A stretch of 64,000 nucleotides of DNA from an uncultured Piscinibacter sp. (GCF_937952055.1 NZ_CALFYO010000013.1:19944-83943); one strand, 5' to 3'. Shown: positions 17,272 to 26,896, counted from the stretch's first letter. A program made the numbers and translations. The notes: a model not told the origin generated them from the letters alone.

Positions 17272-17400
17272 TCGATTCTCGCGACTCGCAGCGCGGCATG
17301 GGAAATTGCGCTCGGCCGGACCAAGGCAGCAGCGGTCGCGCAACGAGCGACCCCGCTCGCCAAAACCTGCGCAAGATCGATGGCCGCACCAATGGTGGCG

Positions 17401-17562
17401 TCAACGTCGGCCGCGGCCGAAGATGAAGCTGGCGACTGCGAGGATCAGGAAGACGACAAAGAGGATCTTCGCAACGCTTGCAGCGCTGGCTGCAATGCCG
17501 CTGAAGCCCAGCACGGCGGCGATCAACGCGATGACAAGAAAGACGATGGCGTAACGCAGCAT
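17401..17562 (-). CDS. DUF1328 (UPF0391, YtjA-like) small membrane protein
   Basis: 53 aa. Two closely spaced hydrophobic helices with the family pattern MLRYAIVFLVIALIAAVLGF, then SGIAASAASVAKILF and a short basic C-terminus GRGRR. Start ATG 17562 has AGGAG 8 nt upstream. The family is widespread in Proteobacteria, of unknown exact function, and often found with CsbD and BON-domain stress genes, as here. Confidence 0.9.
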   Translation of the reverse strand: MLRYAIVFLVIALIAAVLGFSGIAASAASVAKILFVVFLILAVASFIFGRGRR

Positions 17563-17637
17563 GGTGACACTCCTGGTCGGCCGCTCACCGAGCCGCCGAG
17601 TCGTTGAACCTGAACGCGCTTGCGCGCGCGCAAGGCT

Positions 17638-17868
17638 CTACTTCTTCGTGTCCGTGGAGAACCACGAGTCGCTTGCCTTGCGTTCCCATTCGGCAAGCTG
17701 CTCCTCGGCCTTGTCCTTGGCCACGCCGTATCGTTCCTGGATCTTGCCGGCCAGCTGATCGCGCCGCCCGGCCACGACATCGAGATCGTCGTCGGTCAAC
17801 TTGCCCCATTGTTCCTTGGCCTTGCCTCGAGCTTGCTTCCAGTTCCCCGCGATCTGGTCCCAGTTCAT
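17638..17868 (-). CDS. CsbD family stress protein
   Basis: 76 aa, start at MNWDQIAGNWKQ with an AAGGAG site upstream. The sequence fits CsbD throughout: the WKQARGKAKEQWGKLTDDDL core and GRRDQLAGKIQERYG. CsbD proteins are small, abundant, general-stress (RpoS or sigma-B type) proteins. It lies between the DUF1328 gene and the BON lipoprotein gene on the same strand, which supports a joint stress function. Confidence 0.93.
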   Translation of the reverse strand: MNWDQIAGNWKQARGKAKEQWGKLTDDDLDVVAGRRDQLAGKIQERYGVAKDKAEEQLAEWERKASDSWFSTDTKK

Positions 17869-17944
17869 TCGAATCTCCTTGAAAGTCGACGCCCGATGCC
17901 CGGGCGAGCCCATGCAACCCGTCGCGACCTGGCCCGAACCGCGG

Positions 17945-18259
17945 TCAGGGCCGAACGGCGATCTCGTTGTTGACCGCCTTCACGCCGTTGACGCCGCGAG
18001 CGATCTTCTCGGCGGTGGCCTTCTCGGTGGCACTCTTGGCGAAGCCGGACAACATCACGGTGCCATTCAGCGTCTCAACGCTGATGCTGGTGCCGGCGAC
18101 GGCCGGGTTGTCGAGCATGCGGGCCTTGACCTGGGTCGTGATCGTGGTGTCATCGACATAGGCGCCAGCGCTTTCCTGTCCGCGCACGACTGCGCAGCCG
18201 GAGGTGGTCAGGATGGCGACGCCGGTCACGACGGCGGAAAGTGTGCTGCGGAAATTCAT
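17945..18259 (-). CDS. BON domain lipoprotein, OsmY-like
   Basis: 104 aa from ATG 18259. A lipoprotein signal peptide ends at TTSGC (Cys22). One BON domain follows (about residues 35-104) with TTQVKARMLDNP, the GTVMLSGFAKS turn and GVKAVNNEI at the end. BON proteins of this kind are periplasmic or outer-membrane anchored and induced by osmotic and envelope stress. It is the first gene of the BON-CsbD-DUF1328 series. Confidence 0.9.
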   Translation of the reverse strand: MNFRSTLSAVVTGVAILTTSGCAVVRGQESAGAYVDDTTITTQVKARMLDNPAVAGTSISVETLNGTVMLSGFAKSATEKATAEKIARGVNGVKAVNNEIAVRP

Positions 18260-18574
18260 GATTCGGCTCCTGTTGATGGGGAAAGGGCACCTCATCATTC
18301 AAAATTTGCGCGCATGACGCCGCGCAGTCTGTTCGGCAACGTACAGACGAGCCACGCCGGCCACGACGCCCCAACCCCCGCAGGCTCGTCACGGATCTCA
18401 TGGCCACTCTTGGCGAGACGCCGAGACCAACAGTCCGAGGCTGCGCCGTTGGTGCGACTTGGCGGTTGCGCACGATCAATGGCAGTCCCGCGTAGGGCGG
18501 CACGGTTTCGGATACGCTGGCGCCATGCTCGAAACCCAGAGCGCCGCTTGCTCCGAGCAGTCTCCATCGCTTCG

Positions 18575-19891
18575 ATGCCCGACCTGAACCGAATTCGACT
18601 GTTGTGGGGGCGTGTCCGCCAGACGCTGTGGTGGCGCCCGGCAGTCTGGAGCGCGGCGGCCGTGGGGGCGGCTTTCGCCTCGGCGCTGGCCGATCTCTGG
18701 GTGCCCTCGGACTGGCTGCCTCCGTTCCAGACCGAAGTGGTCGACGACCTGTTGCGCATCATGGCGTCCAGCATGCTGGCGGTGAGCACCTTCTCGCTGT
18801 CGGTGCTCGTCAACGCCTACGCGTCGGCCGCCAACGCCGGCACGCCGAGCGCGACCCGGCTGGTCGTGGCGGAGCCGCGGTCCCAAAAAGCGGTGGCGGT
18901 GTTCCTGGCCGCTTTCATCTTCTCCATCGTCGGCTTCATCGCGCTGGGAACGGGCCGCTACGGCGCGCCCGGCCGCATGGCGCTGTTCATGTGCACGCTG
19001 GGCGTGCTGGCCTGGGTCGTGGTCTCGTTCATGAGCTACATCGACGTGCTGACGCGTATCGGCCGCGTGTCGCACACCATCGAAACCGTCGAGCGCGCCA
19101 CCGGCAAGACCCTCGGGCGCTATGCCCGGGCACCCCTGAGTGGCGCGCGCGCTGCCGCCGAGCCACCGGCCGGCGCCAAGCCGGTGCGCTCGACGCTCAC
19201 GGGCCACGTGCAGTTCGTCGACGTGGACGCACTGCAGGCGCTCGCAGAAGGGTGCGATGGACAGGTTCACGTGAGCGCGAGTCCCGGGGACCTGGTGCAC
19301 CCGATGTCGCCGCTGGCTTGGTTGCTGACGATGGCGGACGACGACGGTCGCGACGCCTTGGAAACTGGCGTGCGCAAGGCCTTCGTGATTGGGGCCGAGC
19401 GCACCATCGAGCAGGACGCCGCCTACGGGCTGATCATGCTGGCGGAGATCGCGCAGCGTGCGTTGTCGCCCGCGGTCAACGACCCCGGCACGGCGATCGC
19501 CGTGCTGGGCAGCCAGACGCGCCTGCTGGTGCAGACCTTCAGCGCGCCGGAGGACGCCGACGCCAAGGTCCGCGACCGCGTCACGGCCGCCCCGGCGTCA
19601 CCGGCGGCGCTGGTGGCCATCGCCTACGAGCCGATTGCCCGCTGCAGCGCGGAGCAGTTCGACGTCATGCGGCAGCTGCTGCGCCATCTCGACGCGCTGG
19701 TTCACAACGCGCCGCCGGCCGTGGCGAAAGCGGCGCAGGAACTGGTGCAGCGGACCTTGGCACGGGCGGCGCGTGCCGGCATTGATGCGGCGGACTTGTC
19801 GCACTGGGACCAGGAGGCCCGTGCCCTCGGTCTCGCGCCCACGTCGCAGCTGACCCTTCACCTCGAAGAAACTGCGGCGCCGCGCAGCTGA
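18575..19891 (+). CDS. DUF2254 family membrane protein
   Basis: 438 aa. Four membrane spans in the first 175 residues (around WSAAAVGAAFASALADLW, MLAVSTFSLSVLVNAYASA, VAVFLAAFIFSIVGFIAL and MALFMCTLGVLAWVVVSFM), followed by a large cytoplasmic part with the conserved AERTIEQDAAYGLIMLAEIA and ALSPAVNDPGTAI segments of DUF2254. Biochemical function is unknown. The start at ATG 18575 is chosen because it begins just before the first span; an upstream in-frame ATG near 18480 would add a basic tail. Confidence 0.85.
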   Translation: MPDLNRIRLLWGRVRQTLWWRPAVWSAAAVGAAFASALADLWVPSDWLPPFQTEVVDDLLRIMASSMLAVSTFSLSVLVNAYASAANAGTPSATRLVVAEPRSQKAVAVFLAAFIFSIVGFIALGTGRYGAPGRMALFMCTLGVLAWVVVSFMSYIDVLTRIGRVSHTIETVERATGKTLGRYARAPLSGARAAAEPPAGAKPVRSTLTGHVQFVDVDALQALAEGCDGQVHVSASPGDLVHPMSPLAWLLTMADDDGRDALETGVRKAFVIGAERTIEQDAAYGLIMLAEIAQRALSPAVNDPGTAIAVLGSQTRLLVQTFSAPEDADAKVRDRVTAAPASPAALVAIAYEPIARCSAEQFDVMRQLLRHLDALVHNAPPAVAKAAQELVQRTLARAARAGIDAADLSHWDQEARALGLAPTSQLTLHLEETAAPRS

Positions 19892-19956
19892 TCGGCCTGC
19901 GGCACGGGCTTCAGCCCTCCCGATCCTTCCGTTGCAATGCATCCCAGGCACTGACC

Positions 19957-21306
19957 ATGAGTGAAGACCGAACCGTCACGACCGGAACCACTCAACTGCC
20001 GAAGGAACTGGTCGATCGGCTCACAAGACGGGTGACCCGGTTCTTTCGCATCGAGGCCGCCGGGGGAGTCGTTCTTCTGCTGCTCACGGTCGCCGCCCTG
20101 CTGATCTCCAACTCCCCCTGGGCGCACCAGTTCGAGCAGATCTGGGAGACGCCGATCGGTCTTCAGATCGGCACGTGGACATTCGCCCGCTCGCTGCGGG
20201 AGTGGATCAACGATGGGCTGATGACGCTGTTCTTCTTCGTCGTCGCATTGGAGCTCAAGCGAGAGCTGGTCCTGGGCGAACTGAACAAGCCGCGCGTGGC
20301 CGCGCTATCCATTGCCGCTGCGCTCGGTGGGATGCTGGTGCCGGCCGCGCTCTATCTGGTGCTGCAGTCGGGCCAACCGGGCCAAAGCGGCTGGGGCACC
20401 GTCATGGCAACCGATACCGCGTTCGTCATCGGCTGCCTTGCGCTTCTGGGATCGCGCATCCCGCAGAGCCTGCGCGTGTTCATGCTCTCGCTGGCGATCG
20501 TCGATGATCTCGGTGCGATTCTTGTCGTCGCCATCGGCTACAGCAGCCACGTGGCCTGGGGCGCGCTCGCCTTGGGCGCGCTCGGCATCGTGCTTGTTCA
20601 CGGGATGGCGTTGATCGGCATACGAAGTCTTGCGCTTTACTCCTTGGCGGGCGCTTTCATCTGGCTCGCGGTGGACGCATCGGGCATCCACGCAACGCTG
20701 ACTGGCGTGGTACTGGGGTTGATGACGCCGGCCCGCAGATGGGTCACCGACGAGCGTCTTTACGGCATCTTGAACCAGGTCGTAGCGCATCCAGCCGGCG
20801 ACCACGGAAGCGGCGACACCAAGGGTCGTCAGACCTTGCAGATGGCCGAGATCGCAGCGCGCGAGGCGCTGTCTCCGGTCGAGCGTCTGGAAATCCAGTT
20901 GCACCCGTGGGTCGCCTTCGTGGTCATGCCGCTCTTCGCGTTCGCCAACGCCGGCCTGCCGCTGTCTTCGGAGGGTCTCGGCACCTCCGTCACGCTGGCG
21001 GTGTTCGTCGGTTTCGCTCTTGGCAAACCCATCGGTGTCCTATCGTTCACATGGCTGGCGGTGCGCTCTGGCATCGCCGTGCGCTCCCCGGATCTGACTT
21101 GGAGATCACTGGCTGGCGGGGGGGTGCTCGCCGGAATCGGCTTCACGATGGCACTCTTCATTGCCAATCTGGCCTTCGACTCGAGTCTGGTCAACAGCGC
21201 GAAGCTGGGAATCTTCGCGGCATCCGTCCTTTCCGCGGTGGCGGGTGTTGCACTGCTCATGTCGTTGCCCGCGCATGACGGGCTTCTCGAACGGGAGGTG
21301 GGATGA
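19957..21306 (+). CDS. nhaA: Na+/H+ antiporter NhaA
   Basis: 449 aa, slightly longer than E. coli NhaA because of an extended N-terminus and one inserted loop. The inner-membrane antiporter exchanges sodium for protons at alkaline pH or high salt. Hallmarks are present: ALELKRELVLGEL after the second span, ATDTAF with Asp153, and LAIVDDLGAI with the ion-binding pair Asp183/Asp184. It lies 65 nt after the DUF2254 gene on the same strand and near envelope stress genes. Confidence 0.95.
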   Translation: MSEDRTVTTGTTQLPKELVDRLTRRVTRFFRIEAAGGVVLLLLTVAALLISNSPWAHQFEQIWETPIGLQIGTWTFARSLREWINDGLMTLFFFVVALELKRELVLGELNKPRVAALSIAAALGGMLVPAALYLVLQSGQPGQSGWGTVMATDTAFVIGCLALLGSRIPQSLRVFMLSLAIVDDLGAILVVAIGYSSHVAWGALALGALGIVLVHGMALIGIRSLALYSLAGAFIWLAVDASGIHATLTGVVLGLMTPARRWVTDERLYGILNQVVAHPAGDHGSGDTKGRQTLQMAEIAAREALSPVERLEIQLHPWVAFVVMPLFAFANAGLPLSSEGLGTSVTLAVFVGFALGKPIGVLSFTWLAVRSGIAVRSPDLTWRSLAGGGVLAGIGFTMALFIANLAFDSSLVNSAKLGIFAASVLSAVAGVALLMSLPAHDGLLEREVG

Positions 21307-21323
21307 CATCGCGGCTCGGCGGA

Positions 21324-21339
21324 ACGCCCGTCCGGGCGT
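21324..21339. terminator. Stem-loop between convergent nhaA and methyltransferase genes
   Basis: A 7-bp inverted repeat (acgcccg / cgggcgt) separated by 2 nt, so the real loop must open a few base pairs. It lies in the 113-bp gap between two convergent genes. No T-tract. Confidence 0.35.
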
Positions 21340-21419
21340 GGCTTACCGGCGCCGACGCCAGCAAGTTGCGGTCAGCCACCGCCAGCTCGTCGGCCATGGA
21401 CCTGGCGAGTCGCTCGCCA

Positions 21420-22670
21420 TCAACGCGGATCGGCATCCGTGCCGTGCCCCTTGACGAACGTGACGTGGTAGCAGTTGATAGTTTCCTGCGCAGCCTCGAA
21501 GGTTTCTGCCGCGCCGCCCAGATAGAAAAGCCACGCCCGGCGGAAGGCTTCGTCAAATCGGGCGGGGTCTATCGAGCGAATGCGCTCCCAGTTCGTCTCG
21601 AAGTTCGTGAGCCAATGGACCACCGTGCGGTGGTAGTGGTACGACCGGTTCTCGATCGAGAGCAGGTTCAACCCATGCCTTTCCATCAGCGACAGCGTCT
21701 GTGCCAGGCTGGGAATGTAGCCGCCGGGGAAGATGTGCTTGATCGTGCAGTAGTTGGTGGGCCGCGCCTGCATGTTGAACGTGGCGGAGATCAGGCCGAT
21801 GCCACCGGCCCGCAGCCCGAGGGCGATGCTGCGAATCCACGCCTCGTTGCAGTCGCGTCCCGCGTGTTCGTGCACGCCGATCGACACGAAGCGGTCGTAC
21901 CGGCCGGGCTCGTCGGAGAGGTCGCGATGGTCCTTCTCGACAAGCGTGAGGTCGCCGCGGAAGCCCCGGGCCTGCATCAGCCGGCGCATGCCGTCGTTCT
22001 GGCTGGCGACGAGTCCATAGGCCGTCACCACGGCACCATACTTCCGCGCGGCGAGCATGGACATGTAGCCCCAGCCCGGGCCGACCTCGACCAGCCTGTC
22101 GCCCGGCTGCAACCGCAGCTTGCGGCAGATGAGATCGAAGTTGTCGTGCTGCGCCTGGTCGAGTCCGCGCGTCGCATCGGTCCAGAGCCCCTCGCTGTAA
22201 CCGTACGTCTCGCCAAGCACGAGATGGAAGAACTCCATCGGCAGGCCGTAGTGGAAGGTGGCATTGCGCCTGGCCTGATCGCGATCCCGGTTGTTCTGGC
22301 GCCACTCGAGCCAGTGCCGCTTTAGGCACGTCAGCGGATGCTCGAACCGCCCGAACGGCCTGCGGTAGCCGAGGTGGATCAACCGGCGCAGGCCGTGCTC
22401 GCCGATGATGTCGACGTCGCCTCTGAAGTACGACTCGAGGAACTCGAAGACGCCGCCGAACGCCATCCGCCATTGCGCGGAGGTCTTGCGGAAGATGATC
22501 GTGATGTCCGGCTCTCCGAGCCGGCTGCTGTGGTGAACGCTGCCGTCGGCGAAGACCACCTTCAGGTGGTACTTCTGGCCCTCGGCCACGCTGTCGACGA
22601 TGCGCCGAACCAGCGCCTGTGACAAGGATAGGCCGCCCTGCCGGGCGGCGCGCGAGGGCACAGTCGTCAT
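21420..22670 (-). CDS. Cyclopropane-fatty-acyl-phospholipid synthase-like methyltransferase
   Basis: 416 aa. Family layout: N-terminal domain with the FADGSVHHSSRLGEPDITI lead, the FRGDVDI and HYGLPMEFFHLVLG segments, then the SAM-binding domain with VEVGPGWGYMSMLAA, the EKDHRDL loop, ISIGVHEHAG-like FVSIGVHEHAG and KHIFPGGYIPS. The expected reaction is transfer of a methylene group from S-adenosylmethionine to a double bond in a phospholipid acyl chain, which stiffens membranes under acid or osmotic stress. Other members of the family methylate small molecules, so substrate is not certain. The stop faces nhaA. Confidence 0.88.
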   Translation of the reverse strand: MTTVPSRAARQGGLSLSQALVRRIVDSVAEGQKYHLKVVFADGSVHHSSRLGEPDITIIFRKTSAQWRMAFGGVFEFLESYFRGDVDIIGEHGLRRLIHLGYRRPFGRFEHPLTCLKRHWLEWRQNNRDRDQARRNATFHYGLPMEFFHLVLGETYGYSEGLWTDATRGLDQAQHDNFDLICRKLRLQPGDRLVEVGPGWGYMSMLAARKYGAVVTAYGLVASQNDGMRRLMQARGFRGDLTLVEKDHRDLSDEPGRYDRFVSIGVHEHAGRDCNEAWIRSIALGLRAGGIGLISATFNMQARPTNYCTIKHIFPGGYIPSLAQTLSLMERHGLNLLSIENRSYHYHRTVVHWLTNFETNWERIRSIDPARFDEAFRRAWLFYLGGAAETFEAAQETINCYHVTFVKGHGTDADPR

Positions 22671-23112
22671 CGGATCAGATCTTCCCCATACGCAACCGCC
22701 GCGACCATTTCTACCTTGGCCGCCGCGCCCCGGTCTTGACGGAGGTCAGTGCGTATCCTCGCCTTGACCACGGGCCCGGACTCGGTCCGCAGCGGATGGC
22801 CTGAGCCCAGCGTCTGCCACTGCGAGGAGGCGGCGGGTCGGTCCTTCTCGATGCATCGCACGATCGGCGTAGCGCGAGTCGCAGCCCGCCACACGGGCGC
22901 GGCAGAAGGGCCTGACGTCCGCGATCGCGTGCCGCGGCCCGCCAGCCTCACATCGACGCTCGCGCAGCGTGAAGATCCACGAACGCACCTTGCTTCCCGC
23001 GGTCATCGGACCCGCTCGGCATCGCCGACGTGCTGCCGTGCTCCGCACGACAACGGCCGGGGCCAGCCATGGCGTCGACGACCAACGGCGGCGGTCGAGC
23101 CCCGGGGCCGGA
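22671..23112. other. Spacer without recognised gene
   Basis: 442 bp between the methyltransferase start and the stop of the DUF1840 gene. GC-rich, with open frames on both strands, none having a start signal or family likeness. Confidence 0.35.
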
Positions 23113-23433
23113 TCAGGTGCCCGTGACGATAGGTTTCCGGGCCGCCTGGGCCCGCTTGATCATCTCCGTCAGCGGCCACGCCCTCTGGCGCAGGGTCATG
23201 CCGCCGTCTTCGGGTGGCGCCGCGCCCTCTCGGGCCGCATGCCCGGACAGGTCCTGCGCCGCGCTGTCACGTGCCACGGCTGCCTCGATCGCCTCAATCG
23301 CCACGGACCTGGCCGCAGGCTCGATAACGCCCCGGGTTGCCAGGGCGATGCCCATCGCGCGCGGCACCTCATCGCCGCCCAGGCCCAGCATGAGTACGTC
23401 GCCGGTGGCCTTGCACTGGGACTTGTAGATCAT
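23113..23433 (-). CDS. DUF1840 family protein
   Basis: 106 aa from ATG 23433 (MIYKSQCKATGDVLML). The family pattern is clear: the MIYKxxxKATGDVLML start, a middle helix IEAIEAAVAR, and the C-terminal MTLRQRAWPLTEMIKRAQAA segment ending in IVTGT. Small cytoplasmic proteins of this family are typical of Betaproteobacteria and have no known function. An in-frame upstream extension to 23661 lacks family support. Confidence 0.88.
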   Translation of the reverse strand: MIYKSQCKATGDVLMLGLGGDEVPRAMGIALATRGVIEPAARSVAIEAIEAAVARDSAAQDLSGHAAREGAAPPEDGGMTLRQRAWPLTEMIKRAQAARKPIVTGT

Positions 23434-25096
23434 CGGACTGCCTCCAGACTTGGCCCCTGCAGCGGGCACAACACCGCGCTTTCGAACGCTCCGGTGCTTG
23501 AAACGACACAGCCTCGGCCCGTGCCGAGGCTGTGGTCCCTGTATCTCGAGCCACAAATCGACCATCAGGAGACGATCGTGCGCCCGTGGTGAGCGAACTC
23601 GATGTTTCCGTTGTGCCCGCCGCAGTGAACCACGCTCAGCCCGACCTGCGTGAACCCGCAAGTAGCCAGTTGCACCACCAGCTTGCGGTCCAACGGCGAG
23701 GTCTCGACGTCGAAGCCCGCCGAGCCGCGGTGAGCGGGAAAGTTGAGCTCAATGCCCGCTTTGCGGCAGTCAGATCCGCAGATGCTGAGTCAGCAGAGGG
23801 TCGGGATGATGAGTTCGCCGACGGCCAGACCGGTCACTCGACTTGCTCCAGCCGTAGTTTGTCGGCGTCACCGATCAACCGTTAGTGACCTACTGATTGC
23901 AGGGTCGTAGCCGACGCTGGGACTGAGAGACAGCCAAAGTCAGGATTCCGAGGTCCGCCGACTTCTTGCCGCCGAACGCGCACGGCAGCAGCCAGTCTGA
24001 AGCGGACGCACAATGCTGCGACGCCGTCCGGCTTTGCCGACGAGGTGAATGCGGGCACCCTTGGGTTCGGCGTCGAGTTCGTTGAGCTCGGAATGCCGCC
24101 CCCTCGGACGTCACACAACCATATTCGTCGTCGAGTTCCGAGGTAGCCCGCGCATGCAAGTAGCGCTCAAAGACGCTTTCAACGACAACACATTGACAGC
24201 CATCTGCTGTCATCTGTCAGACATTTTTCTCGCAAGTCGTTGATTTCATTGGGACTGATCGTCGGCTCGCATCTCGATGGCGAGGTAGCCCTGCACGTGC
24301 GGTCTCAATACGAGGACGCAGAGTCTGCCGCTGGCAACTACTCAACCCCTGCGGATCGACCGCTCTCGTCCCGCAAGTCGAGACCAAGGAGTGACGTTCA
24401 GAAGCGATCTGGTCTGCCACTTAGAGGTTCGGCACTTGCACCGACTCAACTGTGAGTGCACGAACTGAGTGGCCCCTCATTGCTCTCAGCCCGCATTTGC
24501 CAGATGGTCCGGTCCGTCGGCGCGAATCAGCGTGAAATGGGCGGGCAAGTCGACGGGATCTGACCTTGAATGGTTCTGATCCGTCGGACGATGCAGTCCC
24601 GCATCATCCCTGAAAATGCGCACTGCCTGTCCAGCTCCGACCGGTTGCTGACACAGGCGCCCACAGCGGCTTCCGATCGCTTTGCAGCGCTTGCCGTCCG
24701 CAGCCAACGCGGGCGGTACTCACGATCCCAGGCCGCTTGCGGCCATTCGTCCGGGACTCCGTGCGCAGGCGCCAACGCCCGCCATCGGACGTGCTGCGGG
24801 CGCTGACCCTGGCCATGACGATTGGAGCAGCGCGCGAGATCCCTTGCCGACTGTCGCACCGGCACGCGCGCGCGGCAGGTCACGAGCCGAACGCGACTTT
24901 CGACGTCTCAGTTCGTCCACCTTGTCTTCGCCGCATCGTGAACAGGTGGGCACGCCAGGACAAGAGGAAAGCACTACACGCGCCTGCTCGCGCTGGCCGG
25001 CGCTTGCGCGCTGCTCGCGCTGTGGCGCATCATCGGTGCCTTCGCTTTGCGCACTGCGTTGTCCCGGCGCAGCCCCCCCAGTTGAGAGCGGGCCAC
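23434..25096. other. 1.7-kb region of low coding density
   Basis: No intact gene recognised. Composition is patchy and more AT-rich than the surroundings (for instance 24170-24260). One minus-strand stretch, 23565-23834, still reads like protein but is broken by a stop (listed separately). The stretch 24600-24900 holds short, mutually incompatible frames. It looks like remnant DNA between the core-like stress genes and the catabolic island. Confidence 0.4.
23565..23834 (-). pseudogene. Broken reading frame, unknown family
   Basis: A GTG at about 23834 opens 15 codons (MTGLAVGELIIPTLC), then a TGA, then 74 further codons in the same frame (LSICGSDCRKAGIELN ... GRTIVS) to a TGA at 23567..23565. 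The second part has a natural amino-acid mix (GFDVETSPLDRKLVVQLA, SVVHCGGHNGNIEFAHHG) unlike shadow frames. Most likely a decayed gene with an in-frame stop. Family unknown. Confidence 0.35.
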
Positions 25097-25873
25097 ATGC
25101 AGACCACCGTCTCGATCAATGCCTTTGCCACCCGCGAGCCGCCTGTCTTCGAGACGAAGGAGGCCGAACGTCGGCACGTGCAGGAACGGCTCGCGGCCGC
25201 CTGTCGGATTCTGGGCCGCCGCGGACTGTCCGAGGGGCTGCTGGGCCATATCACGGTTCGCGATCCGCAGCGGGCCGACTGCTTCTGGGTCAACCCCATT
25301 GGCGTTCCGATGCACCGCGTCAAGGCCTCGCAGTTGGTGCAGGTCGACCACCAGGGCCGCGTCGTCCAGGGCGACGGTGCGGTCAACCCAGTCGGCCTGC
25401 TGTTGCACACGGCGTTGCACCGCGCAAGACCCGACGTGGCGGCGGTGTGCCACGCCCATGCATCCGCCGCGTCGACCTGGGCGGCGCTCGAACGCCTGCT
25501 CGATCCGATCACTCAAGATGCCAGCGTCTTCTATGGGCAGCAGGCCCTGATCCGCGAGCCGAGACTGGTACGCGACACCGCGTCCGCCGAGCGCTTTGCG
25601 CGCGCCTTTGGCGACGAGCGAGTGGCGATCCACGCGGGCCACGGCATCTTCACGACCGGCTCTTCGGTGGACGAGGCCGCCTGGTGGTTCGTGCTGATGA
25701 ATCGCTGCTGCGATGACCAGCTGCGTGCGGAAGCAGCCGGCACGCCGACGCAGTACCCCGCCGAGGACGCAGGCTGGCTGGCGTCGACGCTCGGCTCGCC
25801 TCGCTTTGGCTGGCTTTCGTTCCAGACGCTGTGGGACGACATCGTCGCCAGCGATCCGGATCTCAGGGACTGA
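25097..25873 (+). CDS. Class II aldolase/adducin family protein
   Basis: 258 aa from ATG 25097. Class II aldolase fold: LAAACRILGRRGLSEGLLGHIT start, WVNPIGVPM, the zinc-binding CHAHAS segment near residue 120, and HAGHGIFTTGSSVDEA with the third zinc His near 185. The catalytic acidic residue of true fuculose-phosphate aldolases is not obvious in the usual place, as in many decarboxylase/dehydratase-like members. Substrate unknown. It converges on the N-carbamoyl hydrolase operon and may belong to the same catabolic island. Confidence 0.85.
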   Translation: MQTTVSINAFATREPPVFETKEAERRHVQERLAAACRILGRRGLSEGLLGHITVRDPQRADCFWVNPIGVPMHRVKASQLVQVDHQGRVVQGDGAVNPVGLLLHTALHRARPDVAAVCHAHASAASTWAALERLLDPITQDASVFYGQQALIREPRLVRDTASAERFARAFGDERVAIHAGHGIFTTGSSVDEAAWWFVLMNRCCDDQLRAEAAGTPTQYPAEDAGWLASTLGSPRFGWLSFQTLWDDIVASDPDLRD

Positions 25874-25888
25874 ACTGGCGCCCGTGTC

Positions 25889-25913
25889 CCTGGATGGCCG
25901 CATGGCGTCCAGG
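25889..25913. terminator. Weak stem-loop between convergent genes
   Basis: 6-bp arms (cctgga / tccagg) around a 13-nt middle that can form three more pairs (gcc/ggc). It lies in the 57-bp gap between the aldolase-family gene and the convergent carbamoylase gene. No T-run. Confidence 0.3.
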
Positions 25914-25930
25914 CAGCCGTCTGCTGGGGC

Positions 25931-26887
25931 TCAATCCTGGGCCGGCGGCACCGCGCCCTTTCGCTCCACGATCATGCGGTACTGCGCGGGCTCGCGATGG
26001 CGGGCGAAATTGAAGGTGGTGTTCTTGTAGGACGCTGTGAGATCCAGGTCGCAGCGTGCGACGGCGAGTTCGTCGCCGGTGGTGGTGCAGGCGCCGACGA
26101 TCTCTCCCGAAGGCGCCACGATGATCGAGTTGCCGATCTGCTCGACGCCCTCTTCGTTGCCGGCCTTGGCCACGCCCACCACCCAGGTGCCGTTCTGATA
26201 CGCGCCCGCCTGCATCACCAGCTCGTTGTGGAAGTGCGAGAGCGCATCGTGCTCGGGCGCGGGCGGGTTGTGCACCGGCGTGTTGTAGCCGATGAGGATC
26301 ATCTCGACTCCCTGCAGGCCGAGCACGCGATAGGTCTCGGACCATCGCCTGTCGTTGCAGATGGCCATGCCGAAGATGCCGGCCTTGCCTTCGCCGAAGT
26401 TCGCCCGGAAGGCCGGGAAGCCCAGGTTGCCGACCTCGAAGTAGCGCTTCTCCAGGTGCTGGAAGCGCCGCCACGGCTCGTGCTCCGCATGGCCGGGCAG
26501 GTGGATCTTGCGGTAGCGCGCGACGATGGCGCCTTGCTTGTCGACCGTGATGGCGGTGTTGAAGCGGCGCAGCCTCCCGCCCTCCTCCACCAGTTCGGCG
26601 TAGCCGAGGCAGAAACCCACACCGAGCGTGCGCGCCGCATCGAACAGCGGCTGCGTGTCCGGGCTGGGCATGGCGCGCTCGAAGAAAGCGTCGATGTCCT
26701 GCTGATGCTCGAAGTACCAGCGCGGGAAGAAGGTGGTGAGCGCCAGTTCCGGGAACACCACCAGGTCGCAGCCGTTGGACCGGGCGTCGCGCATCAGCGC
26801 GAGCATGCGCTCGACCACCTGGGCACGGGAGTCGCTGCGGGCAATGGGCCCGAGCTGGGCGGCGCCCACGGTGATGATTCTCGGCAT
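25931..26887 (-). CDS. Nitrilase-family N-carbamoyl-D-amino-acid hydrolase
   Basis: 318 aa. Nitrilase-superfamily carbamoylase with the catalytic triad Glu47 (FPELALTTFFPRW), Lys127 (YRKIHLPG) and Cys177 (AICNDRRW). The TTFFPRW and ICNDRRW signatures are those of D-carbamoylases, which convert N-carbamoyl-D-amino acids to the D-amino acid, CO2 and ammonia. Length fits the family (about 305 aa). The ATG has a GAGGAG site and starts 9 nt after the M20 hydrolase stop, so it is the last gene of the long minus-strand operon. Confidence 0.9.
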   Translation of the reverse strand: MPRIITVGAAQLGPIARSDSRAQVVERMLALMRDARSNGCDLVVFPELALTTFFPRWYFEHQQDIDAFFERAMPSPDTQPLFDAARTLGVGFCLGYAELVEEGGRLRRFNTAITVDKQGAIVARYRKIHLPGHAEHEPWRRFQHLEKRYFEVGNLGFPAFRANFGEGKAGIFGMAICNDRRWSETYRVLGLQGVEMILIGYNTPVHNPPAPEHDALSHFHNELVMQAGAYQNGTWVVGVAKAGNEEGVEQIGNSIIVAPSGEIVGACTTTGDELAVARCDLDLTASYKNTTFNFARHREPAQYRMIVERKGAVPPAQD

Positions 26888-26896
26888 GGTGGCTCC

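Noticed and set aside
23565..23834. In-frame TGA read as selenocysteine
   Set aside because: No homologous redox motif (CxxU/UxxC in a known family) and no evident SECIS hairpin just after the TGA; decay is simpler.
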